Source: an uncultured Bacteroidota bacterium (GTDB taxonomy: Bacteria; Bacteroidota; Bacteroidia; Bacteroidales; F082). Taken from it: DNA of 64,000 bases. Location of the stretch: positions 40,527 through 104,526 of the forward strand of contig CAJVXP010000004.1 in NCBI GenBank assembly GCA_913009685.1, given 5' to 3'. Positions 36,117 to 43,377 of this stretch are shown piece by piece. How positions within the stretch are numbered: position 1 is the first letter of the stretch; every line of letters starts with the position of its first letter. Below the pieces are notes generated by a model. It worked only from the letters and a program-made list of their open reading frames with translations, had not been told where the DNA came from and did no database searches. The position numbers and the translations under genes are program-made.

Positions 36117-37023
36117 AAAAATACCCTTCTCTTTTCTTCTGTTCCATGCTGGCTTCCTGGTCGAAGTCAATGACGCGGGTGGTACGTTCAGAAACGGTAA
36201 CGGTCATCATCTCTTCCACAATTTTTTCGATGGTATCGGCTTCCGACTCGATGGCTCCGGTGAGAGGATAGCAACCCAGCGTACGGAAACGTACCATTTT
36301 CATTTCCGCTTTTTTCCGCAATTCTTCCGGCATGCGGTCGTCATCTGCCATGATAAGGTTTCCGTCCATATTAACCACAGGCCGTTTTTTGGCAAAATAG
36401 AGGGGAACGATGGGTATTTTCTCCAGTCGGATATACTGCCAGATATCTAATTCTGTCCAGTTGGAGATGGGAAATACGCGAATGGACTCCCCTTTATGTA
36501 CTTTGGCATTGTAGATATCCCAAAGTTCGGGACGCTGGTTCTTGGGGTCCCACTGATGATATCTGTCACGGAAAGAGTAGATTCTCTCCTTGGCTCTTGA
36601 TTTTTCCTCGTCGCGGCGGGCACCGCCAAAAGCCGCATCAAATTTGTATTTATTAAGACCCTGCAACAGCGCCTGCGTTTTCATCACATCGGTATGCACT
36701 TTGGAGCCGTGTGTAAAAGGACCGATTCCGGCTTCATAGCCTTCTTTGTTGTAGTAAACAATCAAATTCCAGCCTTTTTCTTTGGTATATTTTTCGCGGA
36801 ATTCAATCATTTCACGGAATTTCCATTTGGAATCGATATGCATGAGCGGAAAAGGCACCTTGCCGGGATAAAAAGCTTTCTCGGCCAGCCGTGCCATAAC
36901 CGAAGAGTCTTTACCAATGGAATAGAGCATCACAGGATTTTCAAACTCGGCGGCCACTTCCCGGATGATGTGAATAGATTCCGCTTCCAGTTCGCGGAGG
37001 TTGTTGATGGAATATGTTTGCAT
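36115..37023 (-). CDS. cysD: Sulfate adenylyltransferase subunit 2
   Basis: 302 residues. CysD is the ATP-sulfurylase catalytic subunit that makes adenylylsulfate, normally with the GTPase CysN. The PP-loop appears as [15 protein letters not shown] near residue 35, with [27 protein letters not shown] and the C-terminal [11 protein letters not shown] typical of CysD. The ATG at 37023 is chosen because the -7 box lies only 20 bases upstream. No cysN, cysC or cysH is beside it, which is unusual. Confidence 0.95.
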   Translation of the reverse strand: MQTYSINNLRELEAESIHIIREVAAEFENPVMLYSIGKDSSVMARLAEKAFYPGKVPFPLMHIDSKWKFREMIEFREKYTKEKGWNLIVYYNKEGYEAGIGPFTHGSKVHTDVMKTQALLQGLNKYKFDAAFGGARRDEEKSRAKERIYSFRDRYHQWDPKNQRPELWDIYNAKVHKGESIRVFPISNWTELDIWQYIRLEKIPIVPLYFAKKRPVVNMDGNLIMADDDRMPEELRKKAEMKMVRFRTLGCYPLTGAIESEADTIEKIVEEMMTVTVSERTTRVIDFDQEASMEQKKREGYF

Positions 37024-37042
37024 GGTCAATGTTTCAAAAAGG

Positions 37043-37050
37043 CAAAAATA
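37043..37050 (-). promoter_or_regulatory. -7 box (TATTTTTG) for cysD
   Basis: Minus-strand TATTTTTG fits TAnnTTTG, 20 bases before the ATG at 37023 and next to the end of the 37072 element. Confidence 0.65.
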
Positions 37051-37071
37051 CAACTTCTTTCAGGAACGGTC

Positions 37072-37235
37072 TTAAGGGGGCTTCTAATAATTACATCGCC
37101 AATTCAGGATCATTGTTGGTATAACATGCAATGCATAAATTTTTCTGAATAGCCGTAGCTATTGAGAAAAATTTTCATCGTCTATAAAAAACTCTGAAAA
37201 TCTTGATGCGAACCAATTATTAGAAGCTCCCTAAA
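37072..37235. mobile_element. 164-bp MITE-like element with 21-bp terminal inverted repeats
   Basis: Left end 37072-37092 (TTAAGGGGGCTTCTAATAATT) and right end 37215-37235 are inverted copies matching at 19 of 21 positions. The interior has a long palindrome at about 37138-37173, where AAATTTTTCTGAATAGC faces GCTATTGAGAAAAATTT. There is no coding potential, so it would move only with a transposase encoded elsewhere. Related ends occur at 14871-14928, 27158-27176, the lipB 3' end and possibly 60384-60404. I could not define target-site duplications. Confidence 0.65.
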
Positions 37236-37869
37236 GGATCCCTGATTCATATAAAGAACGTATAATCAAAGCAATACCAAAAATAATCAAAATAATTCCG
37301 GCAATTTTATTAATAAGGCGCAAGAATTTATCAGTAATATATCCTTTAATTTTTGTAGCAAGATAGACTTTGGTTACATCGGAAGAAAAAACCACAGCAA
37401 GCGTTCCTGTAAAGAAAAGAATTATATCGGAAGTGGTATCCATAAACGGGGCCGCCACACCGAGAACAATAGTAGGCCAGAAAAGCCAGACAAACGGATT
37501 GGCAATATTCAGCAAGAAACCTTTGATAAGATAAGTAATGGCATGCGGTTCACTGATGTTGACAACCTCATCATTGCTGTTCACCACAATTTTGTGCCTG
37601 TAAGTTAAAATACCGAAGATCATAAGAATGAAGCCTCCGGCAATGCCGAACAACTGGTGTTTGTGCATGTTCTCCATAACGGCACGGGCAGCAACAATGG
37701 AAATGGAAACTACGGTCAAGTCGTTGAGGAAAACGCCTATGGCAAGAATAAATCCTTTGGAAAAACCGCGGTGAATACCAGTTTGCACCAAGGCAAAAAA
37801 TGCAGGGCCGAAACCAAAGAACAGCGCCAGCGTCAGGCCCAGAATCATACCTTCAAATAACGGATGCAT
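37231..37869 (-). CDS. LysE-family amino-acid exporter
   Basis: 212 residues, six predicted transmembrane helices. The N-terminus GLTLALFFGFGPAFFALVQTGIHRGFSKGFILAIG is characteristic of LysE/RhtB translocators, followed by the NIANPFVWLFWP motif. Such proteins export amino acids or small metabolites with proton or sodium exchange; substrate unknown. The stop codon lies inside the terminal repeat of the 164-bp element. It starts three bases after the GH3 gene and is probably co-transcribed with it. Confidence 0.88.
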   Translation of the reverse strand: MHPLFEGMILGLTLALFFGFGPAFFALVQTGIHRGFSKGFILAIGVFLNDLTVVSISIVAARAVMENMHKHQLFGIAGGFILMIFGILTYRHKIVVNSNDEVVNISEPHAITYLIKGFLLNIANPFVWLFWPTIVLGVAAPFMDTTSDIILFFTGTLAVVFSSDVTKVYLATKIKGYITDKFLRLINKIAGIILIIFGIALIIRSLYESGIL

Positions 37870-37872
37870 AGT

Positions 37873-39411
37873 TTATAGATATTGACGTTCTTTTAAAAAT
37901 TGTTCCCATTCTGTAATGCGTTCATTTTTCAAAACGCGGGGGAACTTGTTTGCGCTTCCTGTTTTCCCTTTCATGGCCATATATTCCAGAAAAGCTTTGG
38001 GAGGCAAGATCTTAACAAAAACCTCGCGGACAGCTTCTAACCGTTCCACGCGATAGTCGTCGTTGAGGTTTTTTAAATAGCGGTCTATTTTTTGTGAAGC
38101 TGCTTCCGGGTCAAGCGGAGCGTTAGTGCCGAGATACCATTTGTGGGCAAACAAGCCCTGGTAGCGGAAAGCCAGTACGGTAAATTCATTAATTTCTATG
38201 TTCATCTCCTCCTGCAACAGTTCGATAGCGCGGTTCATGTTCTCCTGTGAAAGATGTTCGCCACAAATACTCAGAAAATGCTTTGTACGCCCGGTAATTT
38301 GGATCTCTGCATAATCTTTGTTGATGAATTTAATCGTATCTCCCAGCAGATAGCGCCAGGCTCCTGCATTGGTGCTCATAAGCAGGGCATAGTTAACGCC
38401 GTTTTCCACATCGGCAATGGTATGTGTTTCAACGGTTTTTTTGATGTTTCCATCATCGTCAAAGTTGTCATCATTAAAAGGAACAAACTCAAAAAATATC
38501 CCGTTGTCCGTTTGCATATCCATGCCGGCATTCAACCGGTTTTGAAAACCAACATAACCTTCGGAGGCAAGGTACGATTCGTTGTACATAACTTCTTTTG
38601 CAAACAGCTTTTCAAAACTTTTTATATAGGGTTTAAAAGAAACCCCGCTGTGCACATAGACCCCGAGGTTCGGCCAGATATCATGAATGGTTTCCACCTG
38701 ATACTCTTCAATGATACGTTCGAGGAGAATTTGTATCCATGCCGGCACGCCAACCACAACACCTATATCCCAGTCGGGGGCTTTTTTAACAATATCACGG
38801 AGTTTGGTATCCCAGTCGGCAGTGCGCGAGATACGTTTCCCCGGTTTATAAAAATGCTGGAACCAAAATGGAATGCTGGCTGCTGTAATACCCGAAAGGT
38901 CGCCTTCATAATAGGTCCCGTTATATTGCAGGTGGGTGCTGCCGCCAATCATCAACATCCCCTTTTCGTAAAAGTCAAGAGGGAAATTATAGCGTACCAT
39001 GGAGACAATCTGCCGGAGACTGGCGCGTTTGATGCTGCGCAGCATATCGCCCGTTACCGGAATGTATTTGCTTGATGCTTCGGAAGTTCCGGAACTTAGC
39101 GCAAAATATTTTACCTTCCCCGGCCAGGTTACATAAGGCTCGCCGTTGAGCGAACGGTACCACCAGCATTTATACATTTTAGAGTAATTAAAAACGGGAA
39201 CGGTTTCGCGAAAAGCATCCACCACGTTGCCGGAAGTAAGAATCTTTGAGAATTTGTAGTGTTCGCCAAAAGCCGTAAACTGTGCCTTTCGTAACAATTT
39301 CACCAACTGGCCTTTTTGTGCTTTCTCAGGATTTATCCACTGTTTTTTTAACTCAACAGGCTTGTTCCTAATTATATAGGCTCTTCGAATAAGACTTCCT
39401 AATAGCGGCAT
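37873..39411 (-). CDS. GH3-family acyl-adenylating protein
   Basis: 512 residues. The fold is that of plant GH3 proteins, which link acids such as auxin or jasmonate to amino acids through an adenylate. The adenylate-forming motif is ALSSGTSEASSKYIPVT; NESYLASEGYVGF, the YRYLLGDTI-type segment (WRYLLGDTIKF) and ITGRTKHFLSICGEHLS are also typical. Bacterial GH3 proteins are largely uncharacterised. The ATG at 39411 is used; a -7 box is 22 bases upstream. The LysE exporter downstream may export a product, but that is speculation. Confidence 0.88.
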   Translation of the reverse strand: MPLLGSLIRRAYIIRNKPVELKKQWINPEKAQKGQLVKLLRKAQFTAFGEHYKFSKILTSGNVVDAFRETVPVFNYSKMYKCWWYRSLNGEPYVTWPGKVKYFALSSGTSEASSKYIPVTGDMLRSIKRASLRQIVSMVRYNFPLDFYEKGMLMIGGSTHLQYNGTYYEGDLSGITAASIPFWFQHFYKPGKRISRTADWDTKLRDIVKKAPDWDIGVVVGVPAWIQILLERIIEEYQVETIHDIWPNLGVYVHSGVSFKPYIKSFEKLFAKEVMYNESYLASEGYVGFQNRLNAGMDMQTDNGIFFEFVPFNDDNFDDDGNIKKTVETHTIADVENGVNYALLMSTNAGAWRYLLGDTIKFINKDYAEIQITGRTKHFLSICGEHLSQENMNRAIELLQEEMNIEINEFTVLAFRYQGLFAHKWYLGTNAPLDPEAASQKIDRYLKNLNDDYRVERLEAVREVFVKILPPKAFLEYMAMKGKTGSANKFPRVLKNERITEWEQFLKERQYL

Positions 39412-39432
39412 AAATGTTATATTTTTACCGGG

Positions 39433-39440
39433 CAAAGATA
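39433..39440 (-). promoter_or_regulatory. -7 box (TATCTTTG) for GH3-LysE
   Basis: Minus-strand TATCTTTG fits TAnnTTTG, 22 bases before the ATG at 39411. Confidence 0.65.
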
Positions 39441-39580
39441 GCAATAATCATCACCCGTATTTCTCATTGTTATTTCGTTGATAATAAGAAGTGCATAACT
39501 AAAACGGGACCGAAACAAAAGATTATCATCGAACAAGAAACAAAAAAATTGGAAGAAATGCAGGAATGCATCGATGGCGT

Positions 39581-39626
39581 TGTAGGGGAAATTTATGTAG
39601 GGGAAATTCATGAATTTCCCCTACAT
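39581..39626. repeat. Perfect 32-bp palindrome with an extra half-site before trpS
   Basis: Bases 39595-39626 equal their own reverse complement: ATGTAGGGGAAATTC followed by its inverse. A third copy of the half (TGTAGGGGAAATTT, 39581-39594) precedes it in direct orientation. The right end overlaps the trpS -7 box. From memory it resembles palindromic intergenic repeats of the GTAGGGG...CCCCTAC type seen in several phyla. Confidence 0.85.
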
Positions 39627-39629
39627 TTG
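39622..39629 (+). promoter_or_regulatory. -7 box (TACATTTG) for trpS
   Basis: TACATTTG fits TAnnTTTG and lies only five bases before the ATG at 39634. The mRNA would be leaderless or nearly so if this is the promoter. Its first five bases are part of the 32-bp palindrome. Confidence 0.5.
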
Positions 39630-39633
39630 CACG

Positions 39634-40641
39634 ATGGAAAAGAAAGACGTTGTTTTAAGCGGTATCAGGCCCACAGGCCATTTGCATCTGGGAAACTATT
39701 TCGGGGCGGTAAAGAATTTTGTGAAAATGCAGGAGACCAATGAATGTTATTTTTTCATTGCCGACTATCATTCGCTGACTACCCATCCGCATCCTGATAA
39801 CCTGCAGGGAAATGTGCGTCAGGTGCTTATTGAATACCTTGCTGCCGGCCTTGACCCTGAAAAAGCCACGCTTTATCTGCAAAGCGACATTCCGGAAACC
39901 GCCGAGCTTTACCTTTACCTGAACATGAACGCTTATCTCGGTGAGCTGGAACGTGTTACCACCTTTAAAGAAAAGGCCCGCAAGCAACCCAATAATGTCA
40001 ACGCCGGATTACTGACCTATCCGACTCTCATGGCTGCCGATATCATTATTCAGAAAGCACACAAGGTTCCGGTGGGGAAAGACCAGGAGCAAAATCTGGA
40101 GATGACCCGGACGTTTGCCCGACGTTTTAATCACATGTACGGCGTGGACTTTTTCCCCATTCCCTCGGCTTACAATTTCGGTGAAGCACTGGTGAAAATT
40201 CCCGGTTTGGATGGCTCCGGAAAAATGGGAAAGTCAGAAGGCGAAGGCAATGCCATTTTTCTGAATGATGACCCGAAAGTTATCCGTAAAAAAATTATGC
40301 GGGCAGTAACCGACAGTGGCCCCACGGAGATGAACCAGACCAAACCCGAACCTGTCGAAAACCTTTTCACTCTGTTAAAAGTGGTTTCCAAACCGGATGT
40401 GGTGGCATATTTTGATGAGCAATACAACAAATGCACCATCCGTTACGGTGATTTGAAAAAACAGCTCGCTGAGGACATGATTGCTTTTACCTCTCCTTTT
40501 GCCGAAAAAATCAAAGCGTTGTCATCAGATAATGATTATATAACCAAGGTGATGGATATGGGCGCCGAAAAAGCCCGTGCCAACGCACAAAAAACCATGC
40601 GTGAGGTGAGAGAAATTATTGGTTTCCGGAAGATTTATTAA
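39634..40641 (+). CDS. trpS: Tryptophanyl-tRNA synthetase
   Basis: 335 residues, class I synthetase. SGIRPTGHLHLGNYFGAV contains the HIGH-type motif (HLGN) and SGKMGKSEGE the KMSKS-type motif; PTLMAADIIIQKA and GKDQEQNLEMTR are typical of TrpRS. The frame extends eight codons upstream through the palindrome, but MEKKDVVLSG is the expected start. Convergent with the acyl-CoA dehydrogenase gene. Confidence 0.96.
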   Translation: MEKKDVVLSGIRPTGHLHLGNYFGAVKNFVKMQETNECYFFIADYHSLTTHPHPDNLQGNVRQVLIEYLAAGLDPEKATLYLQSDIPETAELYLYLNMNAYLGELERVTTFKEKARKQPNNVNAGLLTYPTLMAADIIIQKAHKVPVGKDQEQNLEMTRTFARRFNHMYGVDFFPIPSAYNFGEALVKIPGLDGSGKMGKSEGEGNAIFLNDDPKVIRKKIMRAVTDSGPTEMNQTKPEPVENLFTLLKVVSKPDVVAYFDEQYNKCTIRYGDLKKQLAEDMIAFTSPFAEKIKALSSDNDYITKVMDMGAEKARANAQKTMREVREIIGFRKIY

Positions 40642-40709
40642 TGGGAGCGAAGCGTTAGACGCTGAAATTTTGTTTTGTTTCAACAACTTGTTTCCAGTGC
40701 TTTTGCTCA

Positions 40710-40728
40710 TTCGGATTGCAAATCCGAA
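40710..40728. terminator. Hairpin between convergent trpS and acyl-CoA dehydrogenase genes
   Basis: TTCGGATT and AATCCGAA pair around a GCA loop, inside a longer GCTTTT...AAAAAGC context. It is well placed as a bidirectional terminator, though T-runs are short. Confidence 0.55.
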
Positions 40729-40765
40729 AAAGCAGATTAACTTTTTCCTTTAGTCTTATCAGCGA

Positions 40766-41938
40766 CTACTCATGAAATGCGGAAATCCCCGTTACATCCA
40801 TGCCGGTAATCAGCAAATGTATATCATGTGTGCCTTCGTAAGTGACAACCGATTCAAGATTCATCATGTGGCGCATGATGGGAAAATCGCCGGTTATGCC
40901 CATGGCGCCCAGTATCTGCCGGCTGTTGCGGGCAATGCTTAACGCCATCTCCACATTGTTGCGTTTGGCCATGGAAATCTGAGCCGGCGTGGCTTTGCCT
41001 TCGTTTTTCAAAACACCCAGCCGCCACACGAGCAACTGCCCTTTGGTAATTTCAGTTATCATCTCTGCCAGCTTTTTTTGTTGTAACTGGAAAGAAGCAA
41101 TAGGCCTGCCGAATTGTTTCCGCTCCAGCGCATAGTGCAAAGCCGTGTCGTAACATTCCATAGCCGCCCCAAGCACACCCCAGGCTATGCCATAACGAGC
41201 AGAATTAAGGCACATCAGTGGCCCTTTCAGCCCTTTCACGCCGGGGAGAAGATTCTCTTTGGGAATCTCCACATTATCAAAAACCAGCTCCCCCGTAACC
41301 GATGCCCGCAGTGACCATTTGTTGAACGTCTCCGGGGTGGTGAAGCCTTTCATACCACGCTCAACAAGTAAACCTCTTACTTTCCCCGTTTCATCTTTGG
41401 CCCACACCACGGCTACATCACAAATTGGGGCGTTGGTAATCCACATTTTCGATCCATTCAACAGGTAATGATCTCCTTTCTCTTCAAAATGACATTTCAT
41501 GCCACCCGGATCCGAACCGTGGTCTGGCTCCGTCAGGCCGAAAGCGCCAATCCATTTGCCCGAAGCCAGTTTTGGCAGGTATTTCACCCGTTGTGCCTCA
41601 TCACCAAAAGTATAAATGGGGTACATCACCAGCGAGCTTTGTACCGAAGCACCGGAACGGACTGCCGAATCGCCACGCTCCAACTCTGTCATAATCAGTC
41701 CGTAAGAGATATGATCCAGTCCCGGGCCGCCGTATTCTTCCGGAATAAAAGGACCCAGCGCTCCCAGCTCACCCATTTGGCGCATCAGCTCTGCCGGCAG
41801 CGGTTTATGTTGCTGTGCATAATCTTCCACTATTGGTTTAACATTCCGGTTTACCCACTCGCGCACCGCAGCACGTATCATTTTGTGCTCGTCCGTCAGC
41901 AACGCATCAATTTCGTAATAATCGGGAGGATTATACAT
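40766..41938 (-). CDS. Acyl-CoA dehydrogenase, glutaryl-CoA dehydrogenase-like
   Basis: 390 residues, FAD flavoprotein. The order is N-terminal helices, the beta-domain signature FGLTEPDHGSDPGGM, WITNAPICDVAVVWAK, and the C-terminal YEGTHDIHLLITG, which carries the catalytic glutamate in the position used by glutaryl-CoA and medium-chain enzymes. GERKQFGRPIASFQL-like ERKQFGRPI is also present. Overall wording is closest to glutaryl-CoA dehydrogenases, implying lysine/tryptophan or glutarate degradation, but substrate assignment is tentative. No ETF genes are nearby. Confidence 0.88.
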   Translation of the reverse strand: MYNPPDYYEIDALLTDEHKMIRAAVREWVNRNVKPIVEDYAQQHKPLPAELMRQMGELGALGPFIPEEYGGPGLDHISYGLIMTELERGDSAVRSGASVQSSLVMYPIYTFGDEAQRVKYLPKLASGKWIGAFGLTEPDHGSDPGGMKCHFEEKGDHYLLNGSKMWITNAPICDVAVVWAKDETGKVRGLLVERGMKGFTTPETFNKWSLRASVTGELVFDNVEIPKENLLPGVKGLKGPLMCLNSARYGIAWGVLGAAMECYDTALHYALERKQFGRPIASFQLQQKKLAEMITEITKGQLLVWRLGVLKNEGKATPAQISMAKRNNVEMALSIARNSRQILGAMGITGDFPIMRHMMNLESVVTYEGTHDIHLLITGMDVTGISAFHE

Positions 41939-42129
41939 AAGACTTGTTTTTGAGAGGTAAAAATAGGGAAGTTTCCGTCACTATTCACCTGTTACAGGTT
42001 AATCATAACAATCAGTTTCATCTGTCCGGTCAGTGTACCATTACGCATCCGTATTATTTTTAATTTTACCTTTTGCACAAAAGCGACAGGCTTTCGTGTA
42101 AACAATTTGTTTTTGAGTAATTTAGACAA

Positions 42130-43377
42130 ATGATCATGACGAAAAACAATAAATTTTACTACCAGTGCAGCGATTGCGGCAAAGAATATGCTGCTGATGG
42201 CGTTAAATATCTCTGTTCGGAATGTGCTGCTGCCAACACGGCCGACCTGCCGCCAAAAGGGGTTTTAAAAACTGTTTTTGCTTACGACGAACTGAAAAAA
42301 GACGGCCTGGATTTTGCGCAGCTAAAAAAAAATGATTTCATGGCGTTGCTTCCCGTGGAAAAAAGGGAAAGTCTGCCACCGTTAAAAGTGGGGAAAACAC
42401 CGTTGTACAAAATCAACTCATTGGAAAATGAGAAGCTGGAAAGTACCCTTTATCTGAAAGATGACTCCCAAAACCCGACTTTTTCGTTTAAAGACAGGGC
42501 TTCGTATATTGTTTCGGCTTATGCCAAAGAGCATGGTTTACAAACTATTGTGACGGCCTCCACCGGAAATGCCGGCTCTTCGCTGGCCGGAATCTGCGCT
42601 TCGCAGCATCAGAAAGCCATCATCCTTGTTCCGGAAAGCGCGCCGCTGGCCAAGCTTACGCAGATTATTATGTACGGTGCGCAGATTGTTCCCGTGAGAG
42701 GGACTTACGACGATGCTTTTGACCTGAGTGTGAAAGCTACCGAAGCTTACGGCTGGTACAACCGTAACACGGCTTTCAATCCGCTGACCATCGAAGGGAA
42801 GAAAACCGTTTCTTTTGAACTTTTCGACCAGCTGCAGGAGCAAATTCCCGACCGGATCTTCGTTCCTGTGGGTGATGGTGTGATTATCTCCGGCGTCTAC
42901 AAAGGTTTTGAAGATTTGCTAAAGCTGGGAATTATTGATAAAATGCCTGTAATTGTGGCCGTTCAGTCCGAAGGCAGTGATAATCTGGTGCGGAACCTGA
43001 ACAATGACGTTTTTGAGATTCATCCCAGCCATACGCTTGCCGATTCCATTTCCGTGGACATTCCCCGGAACTTTTACATGACACGCAGGTTTCTTAAAAA
43101 ATACCACGGCGAAACATTCACGGTATCTGACGATCAGATTCTTGAGGCTTCCTCCGTACTGGCAAAAAACACCGGTATCTTTTCGGAACCTGCTGCTGCC
43201 ACAGCTTTTGCAGGCTTTCTTGCTTATAAAAACAGTGAGAAATTACCCGCCGGCACCAAAAATGTGGTACTGCTCACCGGTAGCGGCCTGAAAGATATCA
43301 AAACAGCAAGCGATCATTTGAAAATGCCTGCTGCCATTAAACCACGGCTTAGCGAACTCAAAAATTTATTAGGATGA
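42130..43377 (+). CDS. Threonine-synthase-like PLP enzyme
   Basis: 415 residues of the type II PLP fold. An N-terminal zinc-ribbon-like segment (CSDCGKEY ... CSEC) precedes the catalytic domain, with the PLP lysine in SFKDRASYIV, the substrate loop TASTGNAGSSLAG and the phosphate-binding end LLTGSGLKD. By sequence it is a threonine synthase homologue. But its stop overlaps the xanthine-dehydrogenase-like gene (ATGA), and no thrA or thrB is adjacent. A role in that catabolic operon, for example deaminating or lyase chemistry like the diaminopropionate ammonia-lyase of related clusters, is an inference. Confidence 0.85.
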   Translation: MIMTKNNKFYYQCSDCGKEYAADGVKYLCSECAAANTADLPPKGVLKTVFAYDELKKDGLDFAQLKKNDFMALLPVEKRESLPPLKVGKTPLYKINSLENEKLESTLYLKDDSQNPTFSFKDRASYIVSAYAKEHGLQTIVTASTGNAGSSLAGICASQHQKAIILVPESAPLAKLTQIIMYGAQIVPVRGTYDDAFDLSVKATEAYGWYNRNTAFNPLTIEGKKTVSFELFDQLQEQIPDRIFVPVGDGVIISGVYKGFEDLLKLGIIDKMPVIVAVQSEGSDNLVRNLNNDVFEIHPSHTLADSISVDIPRNFYMTRRFLKKYHGETFTVSDDQILEASSVLAKNTGIFSEPAAATAFAGFLAYKNSEKLPAGTKNVVLLTGSGLKDIKTASDHLKMPAAIKPRLSELKNLLG

